Assembly: GCF_900187065.1 (NCBI RefSeq)
Contig: NZ_LT906483.1
Location: 3,596,001 to 3,660,000 of the forward strand
Direction of reading: 5' to 3'
DNA: 64,000 nucleotides
Source of the DNA: Mycolicibacterium thermoresistibile
Lineage (GTDB): Bacteria > Actinomycetota > Actinomycetes > Mycobacteriales > Mycobacteriaceae
A program made the position numbers and the translations under genes. The notes under the pieces are model-generated. The model worked only from the letters and a program-made list of their open reading frames with translations. It did not search any database and was not told the origin of the DNA. Positions within the stretch are counted from its first letter, which is position 1; every line of letters starts with the position of its first letter. Shown piece by piece: positions 52,176-61,635 of this stretch.

Positions 52176-53824
52176 GTCGACTCCGCGTCCGGGAACATGC
52201 CGGCCGGCACGCCACGGCCGTCCCAGTTGAGCAGGTTGACCCGGGACGGCCGGGACGCGTTGGCCGCCATCCCACCGGAGGTCTGGCGGTGCCGCAGCGC
52301 GTGGAACGTCTCCACCGCCACCGGCACCGGATCGCCGCTGGCCTCGCCGAACGGTCCCGACTCGTACATGCCGGGGCCGCCCTCGAAGTCCAGCGAACAG
52401 CCGGCCTCCTCCACCGCACCGGGCACCGTCGCCGGGTAGGCGGTCGGAATCACGTACCGCTCATCGTATTTCGCCAGGGCCAGCAGCCGGTACATGTTGT
52501 AGACCTGCTCCTCGGTGAGGCCGACCGACTCCGGGATGTGCGGCTGGGTCGGCCGGCCGAGGTTGATGTCGCGCATGTAGGAGCGCATCGCGGCCAGCCG
52601 GCGCAGCGCCGCTTCCACGACGGCGGTGTCGCCGGCCGTGAACAACCCGGCCAGGTACTGCATCGGGATGCGCAGCGCCGACAGCGCGCCGAACAGGTTG
52701 CCCAGATCCTCACCGTCGTGGCCGTCCCGGGCGACCGCGTCGACCACCGGGGACAGCGGCGGGATGTACCACACCATCGGCATGGTGCGGTATTCCGGAT
52801 GCAGCGGCAGCGCAACCTGATATTCGTGGATGAGCGCGTACACCGGTGAGCGTTGCGCCGCCTCGATCCAGTCGTCGGGGATGCCCTCGGCCCGGGCGGC
52901 GGCGATCACCTGCGGGTCGTTCGGGTCCAGGATCAGCGCCTTCTGCGCCTCGTAGAGGTCGGTCTCCTTCTCCACCGACGCGGCCGCGGTCACCGCGTCG
53001 GCGTCGTAGAGCACCAGCCCGATGTAGCGCAGTCGGCCCACGCAGGTCTCCGAGCACACCGTGGGCAGTCCGACCTCGACCCGCGGATAGCAGAAGGTGC
53101 ACTTCTCGGCCTTGCCGGTCTTGTGGTTGAAATAGACCTTCTTGTAGGGACATCCGGACACACACATGCGCCAGCCACGGCAGCGGTCCTGATCGACGAG
53201 CACGATGCCGTCCTCGGAACGCTTGTACAGCGCGCCGGACGGGCAGGACGCCACACAGGACGGATTGAGGCAGTGCTCGCAGATCCGCGGCAGGTAGAAC
53301 ATGAACGTCTGTTCGAGTTCCAGCTTGACCTGTTCGTTGACCTTCTTGAGCACCGGATCATCCGGCACGATCTCCGGGGAGCCGCCCAGGTCGTCGTCCC
53401 AGTTCGCCGACCATTCGATGGTCATCGGCGCACCGCTGATCAGGCTGCGTGGCGGGGCCACCGGCATCTGATCACCCAGCGGTGCGGACAGCAGGTTGTC
53501 GTAGTCGTAGGTCCACGGCTCGTAGTAGTCGTTGATGCTCGGCATCTTCGGGTTGGCGAAGATGCGCAGGAGTTTGGCGAACCGGCCCCCGTCGCGCAGC
53601 CGCAGCCGGCCCCTGCGGTCGCGGACCCAGCCGCCGCGCCAGCGTTCCTGATCCTCGTAGGTGCGTGGATAGCCCTGTCCGGGACGGGTTTCGACGTTGT
53701 TGAACCAGACGTACTCGGTCCCCGGCCGGTTGGTCCACGCCTGTTTGCAGGTGACCGAGCAGGTATGGCAGCCGATGCACTTGTCGAGGTTCATCACCAT
53801 CGCCAGCTGCGTCATGACTCTCAT
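52172..53824 (-). CDS. narH: Respiratory nitrate reductase beta subunit
   Basis: The 550-residue iron-sulfur subunit carries electrons from NarI to NarG. First cluster set CIGCHTCSVTCKQAW near residue 16; then CEHCLNPSCVASCP, CRGWRMCVSGCP, where Trp replaces a Cys as in the 3Fe-4S site of NarH, and CTFCYPRVEVGLPTVC. All four are intact. The start MRVMTQLAMVMNLDKCIGC could alternatively begin at the second Met. It follows narG by 35 bp and overlaps narJ. Confidence 0.95.
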   Translation of the reverse strand: MRVMTQLAMVMNLDKCIGCHTCSVTCKQAWTNRPGTEYVWFNNVETRPGQGYPRTYEDQERWRGGWVRDRRGRLRLRDGGRFAKLLRIFANPKMPSINDYYEPWTYDYDNLLSAPLGDQMPVAPPRSLISGAPMTIEWSANWDDDLGGSPEIVPDDPVLKKVNEQVKLELEQTFMFYLPRICEHCLNPSCVASCPSGALYKRSEDGIVLVDQDRCRGWRMCVSGCPYKKVYFNHKTGKAEKCTFCYPRVEVGLPTVCSETCVGRLRYIGLVLYDADAVTAAASVEKETDLYEAQKALILDPNDPQVIAAARAEGIPDDWIEAAQRSPVYALIHEYQVALPLHPEYRTMPMVWYIPPLSPVVDAVARDGHDGEDLGNLFGALSALRIPMQYLAGLFTAGDTAVVEAALRRLAAMRSYMRDINLGRPTQPHIPESVGLTEEQVYNMYRLLALAKYDERYVIPTAYPATVPGAVEEAGCSLDFEGGPGMYESGPFGEASGDPVPVAVETFHALRHRQTSGGMAANASRPSRVNLLNWDGRGVPAGMFPDAEST

Positions 53825-53859
53825 GTAGACCTCACTTCGCGAGCTCCGTGCGGCGGCAT

Positions 53860-56800
53860 TCAGAACACCACCCTCTGGCTGCGGCGACGCACCACCGTCA
53901 CCTCGTCACGTTGATTCCCGGTGGGGCCCAGATAGTTGAAGGCGAACGCGTTCTGCGCATACCCGCCGGCCAGGTGGCTCGGTTTGATCAGCAGCCTCGT
54001 CAGCGAGTTGTGGATGCCCCCGCGCTTGCCGGTGGTCTCGGCGATCGGAACGTCGATGGTGCGTTCCTGCACGTGGTAGACGTAGACCACCCCTTCCGGC
54101 ATCCGGTGGCTGACGATCGCCCGGCACACCAGCACCCCGTTCGGGTTGACCGCCTCCACCCAGTCGTTGTCGGCGACACCGATTTTCGCGGCGTCGGCCG
54201 GGCTCATCCACATCGTCGGCCCACCCCGCGACAGCGACAGCATCAGTAGGTTGTCCTGGTACTCCGAGTGGATCGACCACTTCGAGTGCGGGGTCAGATA
54301 CCGCACCGTGAGCCCCACCCCGTCGGAGTGGCCGATCTGCTGCGCGCCGAACAGCCGGGCCATGTCCAGCGGTGGGCGGTACACCGGCAACTGTTCGCCG
54401 AGTTCCTCGAGCCAGTCGTGGTCGAGGTAGAAGTGCATCCGGCCGGTCAGGGTGTGAAACGGCTTGAGATGCTCGATGTTCACGGTGAACGGCGCGTACC
54501 GCCGGCCGCCGGTCTCGCTGCCGGACCACTCCGGGCTGGTGATCACCGGCACCGGCCGGGCCTGGGTGTCGGCGAACGTGATGCGGCGCTCCTCGCTGCC
54601 CTCGGCCAGCTGCGCCAGCCGTTGTCCGGTGCGTTTCTCCAGCTCGCGGAAGCCCTCGACGGCCAGCCGGCCGTTGGAGGTGCCCGACAGCGCCAGGATC
54701 ACCTCGGCCATCCGGGCGGCGGTGGTGATCGCGGGCCGTCCGGCGGCGGGCCCGGAGTCCATCACCCCGAACGCCTTGGCCAGTTCGGCGACCTCCTGCA
54801 CCGGCCACGTGGTGACGCCCTTGGTGGTGACCCCGAGCTCCTCCACCAGCGGCCCCAGCGCGGCCCACTTGTCGGCGATCGCGGTGTAGTCGCGTTCCAC
54901 CACCGCAAGCGGCCCGATCGTCTTGCCGGGCACCGGCACCTCCCCGGTGACCCGCCAGTCCCGTTCGGTGCCACCGGCATACGCCATCGCTCCCGGTGTG
55001 TCGTGCTGCAGCGCTCCGAGCACCACGTCGGTGCGGGTGCCCAGGTGCTTTCGGGCGAGCGCGCTGAACGCCCGGGCAATCGCCCCGAACGCGTCGTAGT
55101 CCGAACGGGTTTCCCACGGCGGGTCGATCGCCGGACTGAACGCGTGCACATAGGGGTGCATGTCGGTGCTGGACAGGTCGTGCTTCTCGTACCAGGTGGC
55201 GGCCGGCAGCACGATGTCGGACAGCAACGTGGTGGAGGTCATCCGGAAGTCGATCGACATCAGCAGGTCGAGCTTGCCTTCCGGAATCTCGTCGGGGCTG
55301 CGTACGTCGTTGGGCCGCAACGCTTCCGGCGTCCGGGTGGCCCGCAGATTGGAGTCGGTGCCCAACAGGTGGCGCAGGAAGTATTCGTTGCCCTTGCTCG
55401 ACGAGCCGAGAAGGTTGGACCGCCACACGCTGAGCACGCGGGGCCAGTTGCGCGGGTCGTCCGGGTCGGTGACCGCCAGTTTCAGCCCGCCGGAGGCCAG
55501 TTGCTCACAGACGTAGGCTCCGATCTCCTTGCCCGCGGCCCGGGCCTCGTCGGCGATGTCCAGGCTGGACCGGTCGAACTGTGGGTAGAACGGGGACCAG
55601 CCCATCGCGGTGGCCGACGCCAGCACGTCCATGGTGTGCTTGCCGCGGAACCGGCCCCGCCCGATCGGGCTGGCCAGCGCGTCCGCCCGGTATCCGTCGT
55701 AGTTCCACTGGTCGGTGTGGACGTACCAGTACGAGGTGCCCGGCATCTGCCGCGGTGGCCGCGACCAGTCGGTGGCCATCGCCATGGTCGCCCACCCGGT
55801 GACCGGCCGGCATTTCTCCTGGCCGACGTAGTGCGCCCAGCCGCCGCCGTTGCGGCCCATCGAGCCGGTCAGCAGCAGCAGCGCCAGCACCGCCCGGTAG
55901 GTGGCGTCGCCGTGGAACCACTGGCAGATCCCGGCCCCCATGATGATCATCGACCGGCCGCCGGATTCCTCGGCGTTGCGGGCGAATTCGGTGGCGATCC
56001 GGATCACCTGGGCGGCCGACACCCCGGTGATCGGTTCCTGCCAGGCCGGCGTGTAGGGCCGGGTCGCGTCGTCGTACCCGGTCGGCCAGTCTCCCGGCAG
56101 CCCTGGCCGGCTCACGCCGTACTGGGCCAGCATCAGGTCGAACACCGTGCAGACCCGGTGATCGCCGACGTGACGCACCGGCACACCGCGGGTGACCGTC
56201 GTTCCGTGCCCGTCGACGCTGTCGAAGCACGGCAGCCGCACCTCGGTGACCGGACCGTCGCCGGTACGCACCGTCAACGCCGGAACCACCGGCCCGAGGT
56301 CGAGGTTCCACTTGCCCGCACCGTCGGTGCCGTACCGGAACCCCAGCGATCCGTGGGGCACCGTGACGGTGTCGGTGGCCTCGTCGAGCAGCATGGGTTT
56401 GAACGCGGCGTTCTCGTGCTGGCCGAAGACCTCGCCGAGGTCGGCCACGGTGAGCATCTTGCCGGGGACCAGCGCGCCGTCGCGCTCCTCGAGTTTGACC
56501 AGGAACGGCAGGTCGGTGTAGCGGCGCACATAGTCGGTGAAGAAAGGAACCTGCTTGCGGACAAAGAATTCGGAGAGGATCACATGACCCATCGCCATCG
56601 CCATGGCGCCGTCGGTGCCGGCGGCGCAGGGCATCCACTCGTCGGCGAACTTGGTGTTGTCGGCGTAGTCCGGGCTGACCGCGACGACCTTGGTGCCGCG
56701 GTAGCGCACCTCGGCCATCCAGTGCGCGTCCGGGGTGCGGGTGACCGGGACGTTGGAGCCCCACATCATCAGATAGGCCGCGTCCCACCAGTCACCGGAC

Positions 56801-57549
56801 TCGGGCACGTCGGTCTGATCGCCGAACACCTGCGGGGAGGCCACCGGCAGGTCGGCGTACCAGTCGTAGAACGACGTCATCACCCCGCCGAGCAGTTCGA
56901 TGAACCGCGACCCGGCCGCGAAAGACACCATCGACATCGCCGGGATCGGTGAGAACCCGGCGACCCGGTCCGGCCCATGGGTCTTGATGGTGTGCACATG
57001 GGCGGCGGCGATCATCTCGGTGGCCTCCGCCCAGCTGATCCGCACCAGCCCGCCCTTGCCGCGGGCCTGCTGATAGCGGCGGCGCCGCTGCGGGTCGGCC
57101 TGGATGTCGGCCCACGCCAGCACCGGATCGGTCAACCGGGCCTTGGCTTCCCGGTACATCTCGACCAGCACTCCGCGGGCATACGGGTAGCGCACCCGGG
57201 TCGGCGAATAGGTGTACCAGGAGAACGCCGCACCCCGGGGGCAGCCGCGCGGCTCGTACTCCGGGCGGTCCGGCCCCACGCTGGGATAGTCGGTCTCCTG
57301 GGTCTCCCAGGTGATGATCCCGTCTTTGACGTAGACCTTCCACGAACACGACCCGGTGCAGTTGACGCCGTGGGTGGAGCGCACCACTTTGTCGTGGCTC
57401 CACCGGTCCCGGTAGAACACATCGCCCTCGCGGCCGCCGCGCCGGTGCACGATGCGGCCGTCGTCGGACACGTCACCCGGGGTGAAGAACCGTCCGCTGC
57501 GCTGCAGCAGGTCCTCGATCGGGCCGCCGACACGCGGTGGGCTGGTCAC
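53860..57549 (-). CDS. narG: Respiratory nitrate reductase alpha subunit
   Basis: The 1,229-residue molybdopterin catalytic subunit reduces nitrate to nitrite at the cytoplasmic face of the membrane. The N-terminal HGVNCTGSCSWKVYVKDG holds the His and Cys ligands of the FS0 cluster, followed by EPRGCPRGAAFSWYTYSPTR. Mid-protein SMVSFAAGSRFIELLGG and YADLPVASPQVFGDQTDVPE contain the region of the Mo-coordinating Asp, and the molydopterin dinucleotide-binding domain lies at the C-terminus. Full family length, no break. Starts with GTG and overlaps narK by 4 bp. As usual for NarG there is no twin-Arg signal. Confidence 0.96.
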   Translation of the reverse strand: MTSPPRVGGPIEDLLQRSGRFFTPGDVSDDGRIVHRRGGREGDVFYRDRWSHDKVVRSTHGVNCTGSCSWKVYVKDGIITWETQETDYPSVGPDRPEYEPRGCPRGAAFSWYTYSPTRVRYPYARGVLVEMYREAKARLTDPVLAWADIQADPQRRRRYQQARGKGGLVRISWAEATEMIAAAHVHTIKTHGPDRVAGFSPIPAMSMVSFAAGSRFIELLGGVMTSFYDWYADLPVASPQVFGDQTDVPESGDWWDAAYLMMWGSNVPVTRTPDAHWMAEVRYRGTKVVAVSPDYADNTKFADEWMPCAAGTDGAMAMAMGHVILSEFFVRKQVPFFTDYVRRYTDLPFLVKLEERDGALVPGKMLTVADLGEVFGQHENAAFKPMLLDEATDTVTVPHGSLGFRYGTDGAGKWNLDLGPVVPALTVRTGDGPVTEVRLPCFDSVDGHGTTVTRGVPVRHVGDHRVCTVFDLMLAQYGVSRPGLPGDWPTGYDDATRPYTPAWQEPITGVSAAQVIRIATEFARNAEESGGRSMIIMGAGICQWFHGDATYRAVLALLLLTGSMGRNGGGWAHYVGQEKCRPVTGWATMAMATDWSRPPRQMPGTSYWYVHTDQWNYDGYRADALASPIGRGRFRGKHTMDVLASATAMGWSPFYPQFDRSSLDIADEARAAGKEIGAYVCEQLASGGLKLAVTDPDDPRNWPRVLSVWRSNLLGSSSKGNEYFLRHLLGTDSNLRATRTPEALRPNDVRSPDEIPEGKLDLLMSIDFRMTSTTLLSDIVLPAATWYEKHDLSSTDMHPYVHAFSPAIDPPWETRSDYDAFGAIARAFSALARKHLGTRTDVVLGALQHDTPGAMAYAGGTERDWRVTGEVPVPGKTIGPLAVVERDYTAIADKWAALGPLVEELGVTTKGVTTWPVQEVAELAKAFGVMDSGPAAGRPAITTAARMAEVILALSGTSNGRLAVEGFRELEKRTGQRLAQLAEGSEERRITFADTQARPVPVITSPEWSGSETGGRRYAPFTVNIEHLKPFHTLTGRMHFYLDHDWLEELGEQLPVYRPPLDMARLFGAQQIGHSDGVGLTVRYLTPHSKWSIHSEYQDNLLMLSLSRGGPTMWMSPADAAKIGVADNDWVEAVNPNGVLVCRAIVSHRMPEGVVYVYHVQERTIDVPIAETTGKRGGIHNSLTRLLIKPSHLAGGYAQNAFAFNYLGPTGNQRDEVTVVRRRSQRVVF

Positions 57550-58766
57550 TGCGGCGCTTCCTTCGGTTGGGGTTCGCGGGCGTGCAACTTCAGCGCGGTG
57601 TAGGCGAATGCCGCCAGCGCGGTCATCACCAGCAGCGCCAGCCCGATCGTGTAGTCGTTCTCGGCCGAGTCGTAGGTCGCCCCCATCACCAGCGGCGGGA
57701 AGTAGCCACCCAAACCGCCTGCGGCGGAGACGATTCCGGTCACCGATCCGACCGCGTTCGCCGGCGCGCGGCGGGCCACCCAGGCGAACACCCCGCCGGT
57801 GCCGATGCCCAGGAACAGCGCCAGGGAGATGAAGGTGACCGCCGACCAGAAATCCGGGGGCGGCTTGAGCGACGCCACGGTCGCCGCCGCCGCGGTGCCG
57901 CCGAACGACACCAGCACCACGTACTTGGGCGCGAACCGGTCGGCCAGCGCGCCGCCGACCGGCCGGGCCAGCACGGCGGCCAGCGCGAAGCCGGCGGTAC
58001 GGGCCCCGGCGTCCACGGGGTCGAAGTCGTAGATCAGTCGGATGTAGGTGGGCAGATAGTTGCTGAACGCCACGAATCCGCCGAACACGATCGCGTAGAG
58101 GATCGACATCTCCCAGGTGACCGGGAGTCTGGCGGCGGCCTTGAGCTTGGGCAGCACCCGCTCGGTGTTCGGGGTGAAGTCCGGCGAGTCATGCATCGCG
58201 ACCAGGCACAGCAGGGCGGTGAGGCCCAGCGCGACGGCGATGATGACGTGGGTGGTGAACAGCCCGAACGACTCGACGAAGCGCGGGGTGAAGAACGCCG
58301 ACAACGCGGTGCCGACCATGCCCATGCCGAACACGCCGGTGGCGAATCCGCGCCGGGACGGGGCGTACCAGTTGTTGGCGAACGGGATGCCGACCGCGAA
58401 GATCGTGCCGGCGATGCCCAGGAAGAATCCGAACACCAGCAACAGCGGGTAGGACCCGGCCGCACCGGCGGCGCCGACGGCCAGCACCGGCACGATCGAG
58501 GCGAGCGTGATCGCGATGAACATCGCCCGGCCGCCGTACCGGTCGGTCAGCGATCCGACGACGATGCGGCCCACCGCGCCCACCAGAATCGGGGTGGCCA
58601 CCAGCATCGACGCCTCGGCGCTGCTGAGCGAGATGTCGACGGCGTAGGTGGTGGACAGCGGGCCGATCATGTTCCAGGCCCAGAAGTTGATGGCGGACAC
58701 CCACGTCGCCAGCGCGAGGTTCCACCCTTGTCGTGCGCCGGCGCGCGGCGCCGTCACCGTCCTCAC
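57546..58766 (-). CDS. narK: Nitrate/nitrite transporter NarK
   Basis: The roughly 406-residue major facilitator protein has twelve hydrophobic segments and the NarK signatures: INFWAWNMIGPLS in helix 1, GSLTDRYGGR (MFS loop 2-3), GIAGTIFAVGIPFANNWY and VGSVTGIVSAAGGLGGYFPP. It exchanges or imports nitrate and exports nitrite. It is the first gene of narKGHJI, so uptake and reduction are co-expressed, whereas in M. tuberculosis narK2 lies elsewhere. Start given at the GTG at 58766; another GTG three codons on (58757) is equally possible. The upstream 100 bp carry a short palindrome at 58813. Confidence 0.92.
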   Translation of the reverse strand: MRTVTAPRAGARQGWNLALATWVSAINFWAWNMIGPLSTTYAVDISLSSAEASMLVATPILVGAVGRIVVGSLTDRYGGRAMFIAITLASIVPVLAVGAAGAAGSYPLLLVFGFFLGIAGTIFAVGIPFANNWYAPSRRGFATGVFGMGMVGTALSAFFTPRFVESFGLFTTHVIIAVALGLTALLCLVAMHDSPDFTPNTERVLPKLKAAARLPVTWEMSILYAIVFGGFVAFSNYLPTYIRLIYDFDPVDAGARTAGFALAAVLARPVGGALADRFAPKYVVLVSFGGTAAAATVASLKPPPDFWSAVTFISLALFLGIGTGGVFAWVARRAPANAVGSVTGIVSAAGGLGGYFPPLVMGATYDSAENDYTIGLALLVMTALAAFAYTALKLHAREPQPKEAPQ

Positions 58767-58812
58767 CGTCCCTAGGTAACCACCCTTAGGCGGCGATTTC
58801 CGGCCGATTAGC

Positions 58813-58823
58813 GTAACCGTTAC
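58813..58823. promoter_or_regulatory. Palindrome upstream of narK
   Basis: GTAAC-C-GTTAC, an 11-bp inverted repeat about 50 bp before the narK start and near the 3' end of mutT2. It could bind a regulator of the nar operon; it is too short to name one. Confidence 0.3.
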
Positions 58824-58859
58824 CCGGTTGCCCGGGTTCGTCACGTTCCGGCCGGCGCG

Positions 58860-59264
58860 TCACCGGGCCGACAACAGCGCCGTCAGCTCGGGGATCCAGG
58901 CCCGGTCGGCGGGCACCCAGTCCAGGTCGTGCAGCTCGGCGGCGGTCACCCAGCGCAGCGCACGGTGGTCGTTGGGGCTCGGTGACCCGCCGCGGTGATG
59001 GACCCGGAACGCCCGCAGGACCATCGATTCGGTCAGCGCCACCTCGACACCCAGCCGGGCGCCCACCTCGACGTCGACGCCGAGTTCCTCTTTGAGTTCG
59101 CGGACCAGGGCCTCAGCCTCGGTCTCCCCCGGCGCCACCTTGCCGCCGGGCAGTTCCCACCGGCCGGCCAGCTCCGGCGGCCGATTGCGTTGCGCCACCA
59201 GCAACGCCGCGTCGGCGATCAGCGCACCGGCCACCACAATCTGAGGTTGGGGGATCTGGGTCAT
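58860..59264 (-). CDS. mutT2: MutT2-type Nudix pyrophosphohydrolase
   Basis: The 134-residue MutT/Nudix protein has the box [23 protein letters not shown] near residues 40-62 and the preceding WELPGG. MutT-type enzymes clean the nucleotide pool of oxidised or modified dNTPs; mycobacterial MutT2 also hydrolyses CTP analogues. Assigned as MutT2 from length and its place next to phhB and pimE, as in Rv1160-Rv1159. ATG at 59264. It reads toward narK. Confidence 0.88.
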   Translation of the reverse strand: MTQIPQPQIVVAGALIADAALLVAQRNRPPELAGRWELPGGKVAPGETEAEALVRELKEELGVDVEVGARLGVEVALTESMVLRAFRVHHRGGSPSPNDHRALRWVTAAELHDLDWVPADRAWIPELTALLSAR

Positions 59265-59386
59265 CGGCTACCGACCGTATACGAGCCGTGGCTCGCGGTT
59301 TGCGTGACGCTGTGGCGGTTCGGGCGCCGCTTTTCCGCCCTGGCGTTACGCAACTGTCGGCGTATCGTCGGCGTATCGTCGCTGGC

Positions 59387-59671
59387 ATGGCTGTGTTGAC
59401 CGATGAGCAAGTGGACGCCGCGCTGTCGGGGCTCAACGGCTGGGAGCGGAAAGACGGCGCCCTGCGCCGGTCGGTGACGTTCCCGACGTTCCTGGACGGC
59501 ATCGAGGCGGTCCGCCGGGTCGCCGAGCGCGCCGAGCAGAAGGACCACCACCCCGACATCGACATCCGCTGGCGCACCGTGACTTTCGCGCTGGTGACAC
59601 ATTCCGCGGGCGGGATCACCGAGAAGGACTTGGAACTGGCAAAGGAGATCGACGAACTGATCGACCGGTGA
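59387..59671 (+). CDS. Pterin-4a-carbinolamine dehydratase
   Basis: The 94-residue PCD/DCoH family protein dehydrates 4a-hydroxytetrahydrobiopterin in pterin recycling, or acts as a dimerisation cofactor or in molybdopterin metabolism in organisms without aromatic amino-acid hydroxylases. The catalytic histidines are in [13 protein letters not shown] and [16 protein letters not shown]. Start at ATG 59387, giving [28 protein letters not shown] pair of tandem 11-mers lies just before it. The 3' end overlaps the converging pimE gene by 56 bp. Corresponds to Rv1159A. Confidence 0.88.
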   Translation: MAVLTDEQVDAALSGLNGWERKDGALRRSVTFPTFLDGIEAVRRVAERAEQKDHHPDIDIRWRTVTFALVTHSAGGITEKDLELAKEIDELIDR

Positions 59672-60857
59672 CGGCGGGCCGGGTACCGGCGATCCACGCC
59701 AGCGTCGCGATGGTCGCGACGACGTAGCAGAGCCCGGCCCAGGCCAGATACCAGGGCCGGCCGATCTCCCAGATGCTGGGTTGGGCGAAGCTCAGCAGCC
59801 ACGGCACCCCGATCAGGGTGAGGGCGAGCCAGCCCCACCCGAGCACCTTGGCGCCCACCCGGTCCCGCAGTGGACCGTGGATCAACCAGATCATCAGCGG
59901 GATCAACCAGACCCAGTGGTGGGTCCAGGAGATCGGCGACAGCAGCAGCCCGAACAGTTGCACGATGACCAGCGCACCGAGTCGGTCGCCGTTCTCCCCG
60001 CGCGCCCCGCCGATGGCACGCCAGGCCAGCACCGCCAGCACCGCGGTGAGGGCCAGCGCCGTGAGCACCAGCGGACCGTAGCCGGCGTCGTAGCCCAGCA
60101 CCCGGGACAGGCCGCCCCGCCAGGACTGGTTGAACGACGTCCCGATCGGCCCGACCCGGTCGGCGTCACCGAGCAGGTCGGTGAAGTAGTACCGGGCCTG
60201 TTGGTCGACGACCAGGATCGACAGCCCGACGGTCGCGAAGAAGACGACCGCGGAGAAGATCGCCGCGCCCCATCGGCGTGCCCCGAGGAAGTACAGCCCG
60301 GTGATGGCCGGGGTTAGTTTGACCCCGGCGGCCAGGCCGACCAGCAGGCCCGACAGCCACCACCGGGTGCTGTACACCGCCCACAGTGCGGCGAACACCA
60401 GCACGACGTTGATCTGGCCGTAGTCGAAGGTGCTGCGCAGCGGTTCGGTCCAGATGCCCACCGCCGTCCACAGCATCGCGACACGCCGGTCCTGCGGGCC
60501 GGCCAGCAGCCGCTGGCTGAGGCGCACCACCCCGTACAACGCGGCGATGGTGCCGAGTTGCCACAGGAACCCCAGCACGCCGAACGGCAGCAGGTGCATC
60601 GGGTAGAAGATCAGCGCGGCGAACGGCGGGTAGGTGAACGGCAGCGGGAAATCCGGGGTCTGATCGGCGTAGACGTAGTCGTAGAGCGCCCCGGGGCCGT
60701 CGACCCGCTCGGCTCCCCCCACGTAGACGTGCAGGTCGACGAAGTTGGCCCCGTTGGGCAGCAGGTAGGCCCACGCCAGCCGTGCGGCGATGCTGACCAC
60801 CAACAGCACCGGCGCCGCGATCAGCAGGCGATTCGACCGGCGCACGGTGGTGGACAC
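59616..60857 (-). CDS. pimE: Polyprenol-phosphate-mannose-dependent alpha-1,2-mannosyltransferase PimE
   Basis: The 413-residue GT-C glycosyltransferase (GT87) has about ten membrane helices. It adds the fifth mannose to Ac1PIM4 on the periplasmic face to make polar PIMs. The catalytic aspartate lies in [11 protein letters not shown] near residue 40. [32 protein letters not shown] and [15 protein letters not shown] follow, and [15 protein letters not shown] is towards the end. Starts with GTG at 60857. The C-terminus reads through the 3' part of the antisense phhB-like gene. It links functionally to lpqW at 42842, which balances PIM and LAM synthesis. Confidence 0.92.
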   Translation of the reverse strand: MSTTVRRSNRLLIAAPVLLVVSIAARLAWAYLLPNGANFVDLHVYVGGAERVDGPGALYDYVYADQTPDFPLPFTYPPFAALIFYPMHLLPFGVLGFLWQLGTIAALYGVVRLSQRLLAGPQDRRVAMLWTAVGIWTEPLRSTFDYGQINVVLVFAALWAVYSTRWWLSGLLVGLAAGVKLTPAITGLYFLGARRWGAAIFSAVVFFATVGLSILVVDQQARYYFTDLLGDADRVGPIGTSFNQSWRGGLSRVLGYDAGYGPLVLTALALTAVLAVLAWRAIGGARGENGDRLGALVIVQLFGLLLSPISWTHHWVWLIPLMIWLIHGPLRDRVGAKVLGWGWLALTLIGVPWLLSFAQPSIWEIGRPWYLAWAGLCYVVATIATLAWIAGTRPAVTGRSVRRSPLPVPSPSR

Positions 60858-61010
60858 AGGTGGTTCGGTGTTGATGTCCCGACTCTAACGATCGGTCACC
60901 GTAGCCCCTCACATCCGTAACGGTTGAATAAATGCCACACATGTCACTTGAGTAACAGCAGTAACGCCGTAGCTTGGGGCTTGCATGCCGTCAACGGGAT
61001 TGGGAGAACT

Positions 61011-61589
61011 ATGCGAGCCACCAGAAAACTCATCACCAGCAGCGTGATCGCCGCAGGCGGTGCCGTCGCTGTCGCGTTGACGTGCAGCGCGACCGCGGCG
61101 GCCCAACCCGCCCCGGCCCCCGCGCCGTCGCCCGGCGTTCCGTTCATGGACCAACTGGCCACCGCGGCGGCCAACGCACCGGCGATCCTGCAGAGCGCAG
61201 CCGCCGCCCTGGGCGGGACGAACACCATGCCGTCCGCTCCGGTGGTGGCCCCGCCGCCGGCGGCGACCGCGCAGATCACGGTGCCGCAGCCCGCGCTGCC
61301 CGCAACGGTGGCCCCGGCGACCGCGCCGATCATCAAACAACCGGGCACGGTGACACCCACCGCGCCGGGAGTCCCGCTGCCGACCGCCGAGGCGACGCTG
61401 CCGAACGTTGCGGGGACCCCGGTTCCGCAGCAGGTCTCGTTGCCGGCCGACGTGTCGGCGCTGTTGCCCGCGGCGGGAAGCCAATTGGCGAACCTGATGC
61501 CGGCGGTGCCGAACGAGCCCGGCGCCCCGGCACCGGCGACACCGCCGATGCTGCCGTCGGGGCTCTTCCCGACGTCGGCGCTGCCCTGA
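61011..61589 (+). CDS. Exported Ala/Pro-rich protein (Rv1158c-like)
   Basis: The 192-residue protein has a signal peptide, MRATRKLITSSVIAAGGAVA continuing VALTCSATAAAQ with an AAA-Q cleavage region. An Ala/Pro/Val-rich mature part built of PAPAPAPSPGVPFMDQLATA and many PxxP blocks follows, ending PPMLPSGLFPTSALP. ATG at 61011 with GGGAGA upstream. It is followed 46 bp later by another Ala/Pro-rich exported protein, matching the Rv1158c-Rv1157c pair. Envelope or secreted protein of unknown function. Confidence 0.82.
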   Translation: MRATRKLITSSVIAAGGAVAVALTCSATAAAQPAPAPAPSPGVPFMDQLATAAANAPAILQSAAAALGGTNTMPSAPVVAPPPAATAQITVPQPALPATVAPATAPIIKQPGTVTPTAPGVPLPTAEATLPNVAGTPVPQQVSLPADVSALLPAAGSQLANLMPAVPNEPGAPAPATPPMLPSGLFPTSALP

Positions 61590-61635
61590 GCCGCCCCGTC
61601 AGCAGACCGCTTCCGACAACGATTTTTGGGGGACC

